Source of the DNA: Eleusine coracana subsp. coracana
Taxonomy: Eukaryota > Streptophyta > Magnoliopsida > Poales > Poaceae
Length of the DNA stretch: 64,000 nucleotides
Direction: 5' to 3'
Assembly: GCA_032690845.1 (NCBI GenBank)
Contig: CM064417.1
Span: forward strand, 23,414,808 to 23,478,807
The notes beneath the pieces were generated by a model. It saw nothing but the letters and a program-made list of their open reading frames with translations, searched no databases and was not told the DNA's origin. The position numbers and the translations under genes are program-made. Shown piece after piece: positions 11,515 through 20,503 of the stretch (positions are counted from its first letter, which is position 1; each line of letters opens with the position of its first letter).

Positions 11515-14500
11515 TCCTCCCCCTCTTGAAGTGGAGTCGTCCTCGACTCAAGCTCATCCTCTTCTCCCAAGTATGGTTTCAAATCTGAAATGTTAAAAGT
11601 AGGACTAACCCCGAACTCGGGAGGCAACTCAAGTTTGTATGTATTATCATTAATCTTCTCTATTATTTTGAATGGACCATCAGCTCTAGGCATTAGTTTA
11701 GACTTTCTCAATTCTGGAAATCTATCCTTCCTTAAGTGTAACCACACTAAATCTCCTACATCAAGCTTTACTTTCTTTCTTCCCTTACTACCAGCAATTT
11801 TATACTTTTCATTCATCTTTTCAATGCTAAGTCTAGTGGTCTCATGCATTTGCAAAATAAATTCAGCACGCTCCTTAGCATCAATATGAACTCTCTCATT
11901 AATAGGTAGAGGAAGTATATCAAGTGGAGTACGGGGATCAAAACCATACACTACCTTGAATGGACTTACCTTGGTAGTAGAATGTGTTGCCCGATTATAA
12001 GCAAACTCAACATGAGGTAAGCATTCTTCACATTGCTTCAAATTTTTCTTCAAAACAGCTCGCAACATAGTACCCAAAGTGCGGTTCACAACCTCAGTTT
12101 GTCCATCAGTTTGTGGATGACAAGTTGTAGAAAATAACAACTTTGTACCCAACTTATTCCAAAGCGTGCGCCAAAAATGACTCAAGAATTTTGCATCACG
12201 ATCTGAAACAATAGTAGAAGGCATACCATGCAAACGTACAATTTCTTTGAAAAAAAGATCAGCAATATAACTAGCATCATCAGTTTTATGACATGATATA
12301 AAGTGTGCCATCTTGGAAAAACGATCCACGACAACAAAAATGCTATCGCTCCCCCTCTTAGTCCTAGGCAGTCCTAAAATAAAGTCCATAGAAATATCCG
12401 CCCAAGGAATAGAAGGAATAGGAAGTGGCATGTATAAACCATGTGGATTCAATCGAGACTTAGCTTTTTGACATGTAGTGCAGCGAGCAACAAAACGCTC
12501 AACATCTTTCCTCATCCTTGGCCAAAAGAAGTGTGTGGCCAAAATATCCTCTGTCTTCTTAGCACCAAAATGACCCATCAATCCACCTCCATGCGCCTCC
12601 TGCAACAACAAAAGACGAACGGAACCAACTGGAATGCATAGGCGGTTAGCTCTAAACAAGAATCCATCATTCAACACAAATTTGTGCCAAGCACGACCTT
12701 CTTTACAGTGCAGCAATACATCTTTAAAGTCAACATCAGCAACATATTGTTCTTTAATTGCCTCAAGTCCAAAAATTCTACAATCAAGTTGAGACAACAA
12801 AGTATATTGCCTAGATAAAGCATCAGCAATCACATTATCCTTCCCTTTCTTATGTTTAATAATATAAGGAAAAGACTCAATAAACTCAACCCATTTAGCA
12901 TGTCTAGGGTTCAAATTGCCTTGAGAACGAATATACTTAAGTGATTCATGATCAGAATGAATAACAAATTCTTTGGGCAACAAATAATGATGCCACGTCT
13001 CTAAAGAACGTACAAGTGCATATAGTTCCTTATCATACGTGGAATAATTCAAAACAGGCCCAGTAATTTTCTCACTAAAGTATGCAACAGGTTTACCATC
13101 TTGCATCAAAACACCACCAATGCCTATACCACTAGCATCACATTCAAGCTCAAAAGTCTTATCAAAATTGGGTAATTGCAGCAATGGTGCATGTGTAAGT
13201 TTGTCCTTCAAAGCATCAAAAGACTCATGATGTACCTTACCAAAATAGAAGTCAACGCCCTTCTTTGTCAACTCATGCAATGGTGCAGCAATGGTGCTGA
13301 AATCTTTGACAAAGCGGCAGTAGAAACCTGCAAGACCAAGAAAACTCCTCACCTGTGTGATAGTTTTTGGTACAGGCCAGCTCTTTATGGCTTCAATCTT
13401 CGCCTCATCCACCTTAATTCCCTGTGGAGTCACAACATAGCCAAGAAAAGAGACTCGATCCGTGCAAAAGGTGCACTTCTCAAGGTTACCAAATAAACGT
13501 GCAACTCGCAAAGCATCAAAAACAGCACGCAAATGAATCATATGATCATCCATGGCTTTGCTATAAATCAAGATATCATCAAAGTAAACAACCACAAATT
13601 TGCCAATAAAAGGTCTTAAAACCTCATTCATCAAACGCATGAAAGTACTGGGTGCATTAGTTAACCCAAAAGGCATTACTAACCACTCATACAACCCGAA
13701 TTTGGTTTTGAAAGCTGTTTTCCATTCATCTCCAAGTTTCATTCTAATTTGATGGTAGCCACTACGCAAATCAATTTTAGTGAAAATTATAGCACCACAT
13801 AACTCATCAAGCATGTCGTCTAGCCTAGGAATAGGATGACGATACCTAATAGTAATGTTATTAATGGCTCTACAATCTACACACATACGCCAAGAACCAT
13901 CTTTCTTAGGAACCAAAACTACAGGAACAGCACAAGGACTAAGTGATTGACGAACATACCCATGATCCAAAAGGTCTTGGACTTGTCGTTGTATCTCCTT
14001 AGTCTCCTCAGGGTTGGTCCTATAAGCAGCACGGTTTGGTAAAGTAGCACCAGGAATCAAATCAATTTGATGCTCAATCCCTCTCAAAGGTGGCAATCCT
14101 GGGGGTATCTCAGCTGGGAAAACATCCTCATACTCCTGCAAAAGGTTAGTGACAGCAGGAGGCAAAGCACTAGAAGCAATATCACCAAGCAAAAAGAAGG
14201 CTTGTTTGCATATCAAAGCATAGCAAATATCATCAGTAGAAATTTCAGCAAGCTCAGATTTTGTGGCAAGACATGAACGACCTTGTAATTTAATTGCAGC
14301 ACCCTTAGAACTTGAAGAATCATTAACATTACTTGGTGTAGAAGCAGAATTAACAGGTTGCTGAATTTCAGGGCTTTTATTTTTCAAACTAGCAGCTCGT
14401 TCTAAATCAGCTTGTACAATTTCAGCAGGGGTCATTGGTAACAAAGTAATTTTAGTTCCTTTATGCATGAAAGTGTACTTATTACTTTTACCATGGTGTA

Positions 14501-15374
14501 CAGCATCATTATCAAATTCCCAAGGTCTACCCAATAAAAGTGAACAAGCTTGCATGGGTACAACATCACAATCAACAGAATCCACATAGGAACCAATGGA
14601 AAAAGGAACTCTACAAGTTTGTGTTACCTTAGCTTTTCCAGAGTCATTTAACCACTGAATGTAGTATGGATGTGGATGTGGGCGTGTGGTCAAATCAAGC
14701 TTCTTAACCACATTAGAACTCACCAAATTGTTGCAGCTTCCTCCATCAATGATGACACGTGCCCGACGGTTCTTGATGACGAAGAAAATCTGGAACAAGT
14801 TATGTCGCTGCATCATCTCGGGCTGCTGGACTTGTGTGCTAAGCACACGCTGCACAATAATATTCATATAGCCCGTGGTATCTCCGCCTCCAAAGACGAG
14901 GTCACCGCTGGTGGCAGCGACATCCTCCTCCTCATCCTCCACATCGGAGGCGCTCATGTAACCGCCATCATCTGTCGCCACATATGCCCGCCTACTTGGG
15001 CAATCTTTCTGCACATGGCCAAGACCATGGTAGCGGTGGCACTGAATCCCTGTAGTGCGTCCCGTCGAAGCAACAGAGGAGGCACTACTAGCCGGTACCT
15101 GCACAGAATTTTTACCTGAGCGCGTAGAAGGGGCAGGGGCTGATCTTGGTGCTGCAGAAACAACAATAGCTGGTTGGGGCGGCCGGAAAGATGGCTTGGG
15201 CAGCCCCGAAGTCCCCGTCGGCCGTGGTGGGTAGAAATTCCTGGACTTGCTGTACTCCTCAAAAGCCTGGAAAAGTCCCTGTGATTCTTTCTCTGCAAGC
15301 ATAGCATACTGGAAACACTGGTTGAGGGTATAAAATTCTTTATAATCAAGGATGTCCTGAATTTCTTTTCTCAA
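11199..15374 (-). CDS. CrmA pol polyprotein: nucleocapsid, protease, RT, RNase H, integrase, C-terminal tail
   Basis: One open frame of 1391 codons. Residues: zinc-knuckle region 112-125 (CHRYHGLGHVQKDC; the second Cys is replaced by Tyr); protease about 195-300 with active site VIIDGGS (Asp210); RT about 450-690 with DLRSGYHQ and YFDD (597-600); RNase H with Asp746, Glu783, Asp808 and Asp851; integrase HHCC (His928, His935, Cys965, Cys968) and DD35E catalytic triad Asp997, Asp1058, Glu1094. The last 105 residues are encoded inside the 3' LTR. The frame begins at a non-ATG codon because it is really the continuation of gag after a one-base frameshift. Apart from that break and the knuckle Cys change, no catalytic defect is visible, so RT and integrase could be functional if expressed. 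Confidence 0.93.
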   Translation of the reverse strand: MRKEIQDILDYKEFYTLNQCFQYAMLAEKESQGLFQAFEEYSKSRNFYPPRPTGTSGLPKPSFRPPQPAIVVSAAPRSAPAPSTRSGKNSVQVPASSASSVASTGRTTGIQCHRYHGLGHVQKDCPSRRAYVATDDGGYMSASDVEDEEEDVAATSGDLVFGGGDTTGYMNIIVQRVLSTQVQQPEMMQRHNLFQIFFVIKNRRARVIIDGGSCNNLVSSNVVKKLDLTTRPHPHPYYIQWLNDSGKAKVTQTCRVPFSIGSYVDSVDCDVVPMQACSLLLGRPWEFDNDAVHHGKSNKYTFMHKGTKITLLPMTPAEIVQADLERAASLKNKSPEIQQPVNSASTPSNVNDSSSSKGAAIKLQGRSCLATKSELAEISTDDICYALICKQAFFLLGDIASSALPPAVTNLLQEYEDVFPAEIPPGLPPLRGIEHQIDLIPGATLPNRAAYRTNPEETKEIQRQVQDLLDHGYVRQSLSPCAVPVVLVPKKDGSWRMCVDCRAINNITIRYRHPIPRLDDMLDELCGAIIFTKIDLRSGYHQIRMKLGDEWKTAFKTKFGLYEWLVMPFGLTNAPSTFMRLMNEVLRPFIGKFVVVYFDDILIYSKAMDDHMIHLRAVFDALRVARLFGNLEKCTFCTDRVSFLGYVVTPQGIKVDEAKIEAIKSWPVPKTITQVRSFLGLAGFYCRFVKDFSTIAAPLHELTKKGVDFYFGKVHHESFDALKDKLTHAPLLQLPNFDKTFELECDASGIGIGGVLMQDGKPVAYFSEKITGPVLNYSTYDKELYALVRSLETWHHYLLPKEFVIHSDHESLKYIRSQGNLNPRHAKWVEFIESFPYIIKHKKGKDNVIADALSRQYTLLSQLDCRIFGLEAIKEQYVADVDFKDVLLHCKEGRAWHKFVLNDGFLFRANRLCIPVGSVRLLLLQEAHGGGLMGHFGAKKTEDILATHFFWPRMRKDVERFVARCTTCQKAKSRLNPHGLYMPLPIPSIPWADISMDFILGLPRTKRGSDSIFVVVDRFSKMAHFISCHKTDDASYIADLFFKEIVRLHGMPSTIVSDRDAKFLSHFWRTLWNKLGTKLLFSTTCHPQTDGQTEVVNRTLGTMLRAVLKKNLKQCEECLPHVEFAYNRATHSTTKVSPFKVVYGFDPRTPLDILPLPINERVHIDAKERAEFILQMHETTRLSIEKMNEKYKIAGSKGRKKVKLDVGDLVWLHLRKDRFPELRKSKLMPRADGPFKIIEKINDNTYKLELPPEFGVSPTFNISDLKPYLGEEDELESRTTPLQEGEDDEDITPIDTHNTPPNLDLQGPMTRARARQLNLEVSSFLRSSLYVTFENDLLPNDYFMIRNHGEDQEMMGEGVGNVEDQQGLGSQSGGPIKTDFESVSGPKTSLY
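11515..11527 (-). other. Polypurine tract of CrmA
   Basis: AAGAGGGGGAGGA on the minus strand directly abuts the 3' LTR start TGATGAGGACA. It would prime plus-strand synthesis. It also lies inside the open pol frame, where it encodes part of QEGEDDEDI. Confidence 0.9.
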
Positions 15375-16225
15375 ACCAGAATAAAAGCGGAAATCTGATC
15401 CTCTACTTTGTCAACCACAGCACAACGAATCAAACCCTTCTGAAGCTCACTAAAATACTCCTGAACAGTTTTATCTCCTTGATCTAAACGCTGCAGTTTA
15501 TTACGAATTTCTCTATAAAAAGAAGGAGGAACAAAACAATCACGCATTTCTACCTTAAGTTCTTCCCAAGTAGTAGGCAAATCGGTTTCAGCAGCTAGAC
15601 CACTCCACCAAACAATAGCAAAGTCCTTAAACTCACTAGTGGCTTGTCTAACTCTATGTTGTTCAGGAACAAGGTGGGCATTAAATTTTTGTTCTACCGT
15701 CATTTCCCAATCAAGGTAAGCATCACCATCGTATTGACCCGAAAACGAAGGAATTGAAAACTTAATTTTAGCATACGGATCATCTGGAGCATAGTTACCT
15801 TGTGTGCGACGGTTGTGGTTGTGGAAACCACCCATACCTTGAGGGTTACGTTGCAAACGGCGTCGTAACCTTGCGGTCCTTGTAGCTGACCTATCGACGG
15901 TGCCATCAGCCTTATACACCGTTGCTTCATCATGATCGTCTTCAACGTCGTTGTTGGTGTTGGTGTTGGTGTTGTTGTTGTTGTTGTTGTTGGTCCTGTG
16001 AGCGGTCTCTAATTCGACAACCTGATCGGTTAGCTTAGAGACTCTCTTATCCAACCGCTCAATGCTTTCTCCCAGGTGAAGCTTGGTGACAGCGTCGGTG
16101 ACGACCCTGGTGATCGTCTCTGCCAAATCACTCTGAACCGCCTGCAAAGCCTTCTGTAACTGATTTTGGCTCACGCACTCATCCAATTTTGAGGGTGAAG
16201 CACCCTCCCCGTCGCTTCCTGACAT
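15371..16225 (-). CDS. CrmA gag (capsid), separated from pol by a frameshift
   Basis: Starts at ATG 16225 (MSGSDGEGASPSKLDECV); the frame is open eight codons further upstream but without ATG. A coiled-coil-like N-terminal part (LDKRVSKLTDQVVELETA) and a poly-Asn run are followed by the gypsy capsid domain (AKIKFSIPSF, YLDWEMTVEQKF, FAIVWWSGL, VQEYFSELQKGLIRC). It stops at 15371, a few codons after the point (about 15390) where the family sequence continues in the pol frame. The gag stop therefore looks like a recent indel or sequencing error rather than a designed gag/pol boundary. Confidence 0.88.
   Translation of the reverse strand: MSGSDGEGASPSKLDECVSQNQLQKALQAVQSDLAETITRVVTDAVTKLHLGESIERLDKRVSKLTDQVVELETAHRTNNNNNNNTNTNTNNDVEDDHDEATVYKADGTVDRSATRTARLRRRLQRNPQGMGGFHNHNRRTQGNYAPDDPYAKIKFSIPSFSGQYDGDAYLDWEMTVEQKFNAHLVPEQHRVRQATSEFKDFAIVWWSGLAAETDLPTTWEELKVEMRDCFVPPSFYREIRNKLQRLDQGDKTVQEYFSELQKGLIRCAVVDKVEDQISAFILV
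15948..15993. repeat. GTT/AAC trinucleotide repeat in CrmA gag
   Basis: A run of GTTGTT with interspersed GGTGTT units. On the minus strand it encodes an Asn/Thr-rich low-complexity linker between the coiled coil and the capsid domain of gag. Such a repeat can change length without breaking the frame. Confidence 0.85.
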
Positions 16226-17450
16226 CAGAAACACCAAAACAGGAAACAAAAAGTGAAGGTTATCCCTACAAAACTATTAAGCAGTGGTGCCTCTCAACAC
16301 AGCAAAAGTAAGCTTCTTGCAAAGCTCTTACAAAGTTTTGAAAACAACAAAGCGAAGGATACCAGGGAGAAGTGTTCCACGATTGCAAGGGTTACCAAAT
16401 AACCTATGTGCTGTCCAGAAGAAGTATGTAGAGCTAGGAAGGCCAAATATGTATATATGAGTGGCACACAAATCAAAAACAGATAGTAAAGCTGAATAAG
16501 TGCCCAAGTAACTTGTCCCTAGTTGCTAGTCTAGCTATGTCCTAGAACAGTAGTGATAGCAAAGAAGAAACAAGGAGACAAAAGGACACAGTCGATAACA
16601 GGGGGCTAAGTGTAAAACAGCCAAACTCAGAAATTTCAGGGGGCTAGATGGAGCACTAGTAGGAATCCCAAATTTATTTTTTTTGATTTTATTTTTTTGA
16701 TATTTTTTTCCAACTCACTAGCAAACAGGGAGAAACCACAAAAAATTTCAGCTCAAACCGAGCTAGGACGTGGCCTACAGAAAATCTTGAAGTTTCAGAA
16801 AACGTCGGGTTTCAACTTGAATGAATTTTTTCTTTATCTTCCCGATTTTTTTTGAATTTTTTGACGAGGGCACACAGGGCGTTGGATTTTTTTTGAATTT
16901 TTTGACGAGGGCACACAGGAGTCTAGAATCTCCTGTAAAAATTTCAGCCAAAACGGACAACCGAGCGAAAAGTTATGGCTGTTTTACCGAAGGGGTGTCG
17001 GAATCGGTTTTGAAGAACCCGGTGGTTTGAGTGAAATCCGAGTCGGGCTTGGGGTCGGGTAGGGAGTTTTTTTGCCGAGGTGGATGCAGCGGAAAGTGGA
17101 ATTTATGAAAATTGGTCTGAGGTGGTGAGGGTGGGTTTAGGGTGGGATTAGGGTGGCCGTGTTGAACAATCAACCCTAGCACACAAAGGACACAAAACCG
17201 AGAATGGTGAAGGGGATGGCGGGTAGGGTTGCAAGGGAAAACACTACTGACGACAAAAACACAAACTAAACCAGTGACTAAACAATAACTAGGGCACAAA
17301 CTCAACACTACGGACTCTGAAATTGAAATATGCAAAGGCTAAACACGTGGTTATGGGCGGGGGAAATTTTTTTTTGGTATTTTCAGTGGACGATAGGAAG
17401 AACACGAAAACAAAACTAAAGGGTAGTACGAACCTGATGGTGCACCTGAA
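16226..17450 (-). other. CrmA 5' leader between PBS and gag
   Basis: About 1.2 kb of noncoding sequence in element orientation, with no recognised protein. It includes a 35-bp direct repeat, 16844-16878 and 16885-16919, each ending GACGAGGGCACACAGG and containing long T runs. A long leader is common in this clade and could hold packaging signals; none can be identified by eye. Confidence 0.6.
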
Positions 17451-17463
17451 GCTCTGATTACCA
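17451..17463 (-). other. Primer binding site of CrmA (initiator tRNA-Met, one extra A)
   Basis: On the minus strand TGGTAATCAGAGC follows the 5' LTR after two bases. It differs from the usual TGGTATCAGAGC by one inserted A, which might weaken tRNA priming or be a change after insertion. Confidence 0.85.
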
Positions 17464-17465
17464 CT

Positions 17466-18391
17466 TAATGTGGACAAGGGTTCCCGATCTTCTAAAAGGT
17501 TCTTGGTAAGTTGATTTGGTCGGACGCGACACACAAATCGATCCGGCTTCAGAACAGCACGTTCTAAACCCCGCAATCGCAGCACGACGTCTCCTCTGGT
17601 TATCAACCGTCCAAAAGACGACTGACCTCGCCGAGAAGGCTAATCCCTGCCTGTGAATCAAGAACACAAGTAAGAACAACGAAGAATGCAACACAATTGC
17701 AGATGTATGATTAAACTCTCGAAGTTGGGGTCTCACAAACCGATGAACGGTGAAACTGTTTAGGAACAGAATTGATCTAAGCAAAACCCGAACCCTAATG
17801 GTGTGGCGGCGGCTGTATATAAAGACCCTAGGGTCGTGCAAGACCCTCTGGACGCGCCCCTAATTGGGCTCAACTAGATACAAAGCCCAAAGGCAAAAAA
17901 TAGGCGACGCAGCACCGACACAGATTCTGGACTCTCTCTTGTTTTGACGATTCCCGATGACTCCGGATGAATTTTGACATGAGGCCGGCGGCGTTCGAAA
18001 GGTCTTCTCCTTATCTTTCCGTACATATGTAGAACGTCCAAATCCGAGTCAGTATGCGTCCTGGGCGACCGTTTTAGTACAGACTGGTCCTGGGCCCCGA
18101 AACAGACTCGAAGTCGGTTTTGATTGGGCCTCCACTTTGGCTTCCAAGCCCTTGCTGGTCCTCCACGTTCCCAACTCCTTCTCCCGTCATCTCCTGGTCC
18201 TCTCCATGGTTTCTAATCATAAAATAATCATTAGGTAGCAAACCATTCTCAAAAGTAACATATAGCGAAGAACGTAGGAACGAGCTCACCTCTAAATTTA
18301 GTTGTCGTGCACGAGCTCTAGTCATTGGACCTTGCAAGTCCAGATTTGGAGGAGTGTTGTGTGTAAATCCATAGGAGTGATGTCCTCATCA
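17466..18391 (-). repeat. 5' LTR of CrmA (right side in the window)
   Basis: 926 bp, about 97% identical by eye to 10591-11514. Its inner edge reads CATTA instead of CATCA on the minus strand. It keeps an open minus-strand frame for the polyprotein tail (18074-18337), broken near 18366 by a small indel relative to the other LTR. The outer edge touches the AGAGC duplication at 18392. Confidence 0.93.
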
Positions 18392-19080
18392 AGAGCACCT
18401 TTGGTTTCGTGGATTTCCCCAAGGACATTCAAACCCTAGGCTTTTCAGTAGAACCTGAAATTTGTGATGAATTATTGAGATTTTCATGAGATTCCACTTG
18501 GAGAAGGAACGTCCTACATTGAGACATCTCCTATCCAAGTTTTATAATTTTTGGTGTTCATTTGACTAGGTTTTGCCAATTTGCTTGCCAAATCTCAAGA
18601 GTAGTTTCTTTTCTATCAAGGGTCGATCGGCACTACCGATCTTTCTATCGACACTGCCAGTGCACGACTGCAAATCCTGACCGGCACTGCCGGTGTCCTA
18701 ATCGGGAATTTTGTGTTCTGTGTGATGTCAATCAGCACTACTGACAATACAATAGCCATTGCTGATGCTCTGTCTTAACTGCCAATCGACACTGTTGATG
18801 CCCTGATCAGCACCACCAATACTCTGATAGAACCGCTTGTTTTGTGTGAGTTTTTTCCATTGGTTTGAGTTTGGCCGTTCTCCTTTGTTCCCACTATACT
18901 CCTCTGCTAGTGTTGATCCTTCGTAGGGTTAGCACATCACAAGTTAGTGTGTGTGACCTTGGTAATTTGTTTAGAGGTTGGCTTGGGTTGTAATTAGGAC
19001 ATAGGCCAAGTTCTTGAGAAGAAGTTTAATTGGCCCTCATTCACCCCCCCCCCCTTCTGGTCGCCTTCTCGGTCCTTCAA
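18392..19080 (+). repeat. 3' LTR of CopA, right part
   Basis: Continues the CopA LTR after the CrmA insertion (AGAGCACCTTTGG matches 5' LTR sequence near 1757). It contains the degraded palindrome cluster at about 18626-18830, with many CpG sites turned to TpG or CpA. It ends CGGTCCTTCAA at 19080, matching the 5' LTR end at 2405. Confidence 0.8.
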
Positions 19081-19236
19081 TGTCCTTGTTCCTATGAAAG
19101 GATTTCTACATACGCTTTCTTACCAAGAAGTGCTTTGACCAAAGATTATACTAGGTTATTCTATACCTTATCTATATTTTACCCACATGTGTGCAGTTAA
19201 CTATTAGGAAGTGATCATCTATGACCAGGGATAGAG

Positions 19237-19518
19237 TGTAACGTCCTGCCCCTCCTAGGCCAGGTCCGGTTACACCTGGCAGCTCTCTAGGACCTCAGGA
19301 CTGCTCTGAGAGACTAACATGTATCTTTTCTATGCACTTTGCCCTCACTCATGCACACTCAAGAATAACTTCTCGCTCGGTCACCTATCCTTAATTTCCT
19401 CTGGGTCAAGCATGCTTAACCTAAGAGTTCTTTAGAGATGAGCTTCCGGAAAAGAACTTGCAACTTGTTGGTATGAGTATTCTATCAATCCTATTAAGCC
19501 TGAGGCCAAGATGTTACA
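19237..19518 (-). repeat. 3' LTR of the Cassandra element
   Basis: 282 bp, TGTAACGTCC...GATGTTACA on the + strand. It is collinear with 19741-20020 and carries the more diverged of the two 5S-like segments. Confidence 0.88.
19351..19486 (-). repeat. Degraded 5S rRNA-like segment in the Cassandra 3' LTR
   Basis: The minus strand keeps TTAAGCATGCTTGACCC (like the 5S internal A-box region) and GGATAGGTGACC (like the start of the 5S C-box), but has more changes than the other copy. It is not expected to be a functional rRNA gene. Confidence 0.75.
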
Positions 19519-19538
19519 CTCTCACCCCCCCCCCCCCC
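19519..19538 (-). other. Polypurine tract of the Cassandra element
   Basis: On the minus strand a run of G followed by TGAGAG directly precedes the 3' LTR start. The C run on the + strand (about 14 bases) is also a place where sequencing length errors are likely. Confidence 0.65.
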
Positions 19539-19723
19539 GCCCCACATTAGAAGATTGACATTCTCGTCGATCAACCCCAAACTAGGAACGTCCCCTCTTG
19601 GCCACGTCCGTGTGCCTAGTGCTAGTGCATGTGCCATGCTGTGTGACCACTCTCTGGGTCCACACTACCATGCACACCATGCCCATGCAACTACGACCCC
19701 ACAAGCCCATGGAACCGCGAGGG

Positions 19724-19738
19724 TGAGCTCTAATACCA
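19724..19738 (-). other. Primer binding site of the Cassandra element
   Basis: TGGTATTAGAGCTCA on the minus strand starts two bases after the 5' LTR. It matches the initiator tRNA-Met PBS with one change and fixes the minus orientation of the element. Confidence 0.85.
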
Positions 19739-19740
19739 AC

Positions 19741-20020
19741 TGTAACATCCCGCCACTCTAAGGTTGAACCCGCTTACACCTGGCAGCTCTCTAGGACCTC
19801 AATACTGCCCTCACAGACCAACACGAGTCTTTTCTATGCACTTTGTCCTCACTCGTGCACACCAGGGAATAACTTCCCAGTCGATCACCCATCCGTATAT
19901 CGCTCCGGGTCAAGCACACTTAACCTAAGAGTTCATTAGAGATGAGCTTTCAAAAAGAAGTTGCAACTTGTTGGTATGAGTATTCTATCAATCCTATAAT
20001 CCTTGGGTCGAGATGTTACA
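19741..20020 (-). repeat. 5' LTR of the Cassandra element
   Basis: 280 bp, TGTAACATCC...GATGTTACA on the + strand, next to the PBS. It holds the better-preserved 5S-like segment. Confidence 0.88.
19853..19988 (-). repeat. 5S rRNA-like segment in the Cassandra 5' LTR
   Basis: On the minus strand, TTAAGTGTGCTTGACC resembles the plant 5S A-box region, and GGATGGGTGATCGACTGGG followed by AAGT matches the 5S C-box region with about three changes in 23 bases (comparison with the 5S sequence as I know it). An upstream CATACCAACAAGTTGCA resembles the 5' part of 5S. The segment is about 136 bp against about 120 for 5S. RNA polymerase III recognition is possible in principle but not shown. Confidence 0.8.
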
Positions 20021-20503
20021 TAGAGGCAGTGATAGGAGGAAGGGAAACGTTGGCAGACCTAGAGGATGAGAGACCAGCTGCCAAGACAGGATAACCCAGG
20101 AGGAGAGGTTGTCCCTTGACTATCTCTACCACAGGAACAACTGGATAGAGGGAGCCTTTGAGGAGGTATGAGAGATACAGAGCAGTTGTTGATTGTCTTA
20201 GTTCACTGAGAGGGCAGGTAGCTCTGGTTCCTCATTGACCCTCAAGACCTGCTGGGAGGGCTAGTAGGAGGACTGATTAGCCATCTAGCTCAGCCATAGC
20301 ATGAGGACACACAGGAGGTGCACAATGTGACTATGTCAGGTTGCAGCTAGAGAGAGTTTTGGGGGACGCCACATATCTTATGGAGGTAAAGGGTGCTGAC
20401 ATCAAGGATCTATGTGATGTACCCTTTGAGGTGTGGGTTCCAGGCCACAAGGATGGTCTATCTAGGAGGTGCTAAACTTTACTACAGAGCGGGTTTGCAC
20501 ACT
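20021..20503 (+). pseudogene. Old SIRE-type post-pol region, left part (also 19081-19236)
   Basis: Sequence on both sides of the Cassandra (…GACCAGGGATAGAG and GCAGTGATAGG…) joins into one older element that resumes at 32413 beyond CopB. In one frame near 20370-20500 it reads ILWR/KGADIKDLCDVPFEVW-like protein, interrupted by stops, similar in style to the extra ORF found after pol in SIRE/Maximus elements. No complete product is possible. 20499-20503 (ACACT) is the left target duplication of CopB. Confidence 0.5.

Larger units (their letters stand above)
10591..18391 (-). mobile_element. CrmA: nearly intact CRM-type Ty3-gypsy chromovirus inserted in the CopA LTR
   Basis: Bounded by TGATG...CATCA and flanked by the 5-bp duplication AGAGC (10586-10590 and 18392-18396). 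On the minus strand the order is 5' LTR (17466-18391), PBS, leader, gag, pol, polypurine tract, 3' LTR (10591-11514). The pol order PR-RT-RNase H-IN is gypsy. There is no chromodomain; the polyprotein instead ends in a GPMTRARARQLN-type tail reading into the 3' LTR, as in centromeric retrotransposons (CRM clade). The two LTRs differ by about 3% over the first 480 bases by eye, mostly C/T and G/A changes, so this is a young insertion. Confidence 0.9.
620..19080 (+). mobile_element. CopA: SIRE-type Ty1-copia retrotransposon, decayed, interrupted by two later insertions
   Basis: Two long direct repeats (about 620-2405, and about 9430-10590 continued at 18392-19080) flank a copia-ordered gag, protease, integrase, RT, RNase H coding region followed by a long noncoding 3' part. 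A PBS matching initiator tRNA-Met directly follows the left LTR. The LTR copies look roughly 90% identical by eye, so the insertion is old. The 3' part is split by a minus-strand solo gypsy LTR (about 7765-9299) and by CrmA (10591-18391). The gag and protease style (zinc knuckle, then a DSGSSHHMTG-type protease) fits the SIRE/Maximus lineage. The outer target duplication was not identified. Confidence 0.75.
19237..20020 (-). mobile_element. Cassandra TRIM element with 5S rRNA-like LTRs
   Basis: A 784-bp element flanked by the 5-bp duplication TAGAG (19232-19236 and 20021-20025). Two direct repeats of 282 and 280 bp, both TGTAAC...GTTACA, flank 222 bp with no coding capacity. On the minus strand the internal part begins with a PBS like initiator tRNA-Met (TGGTATTAGAGC) and ends with a G-rich polypurine tract. 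Both LTRs contain sequence resembling 5S rRNA, the defining trait of Cassandra TRIMs. Such elements carry no proteins and depend on other elements to move. LTR identity of roughly 80-85% by eye indicates an old insertion. Confidence 0.9.

Noticed and set aside
15371..15374. Apparent stop/start overlap joining gag and pol of CrmA as in a translational-coupling design
   Set aside because: The pol frame begins with TTG, not ATG, and gag sequence of this clade simply continues in the pol frame; a one-base indel near 15390 explains it better.
17125..17155. TTTAGGG/ATTAGGG-like telomere repeats
   Set aside because: Only two imperfect units separated by GTGG; chance in a G-rich leader.
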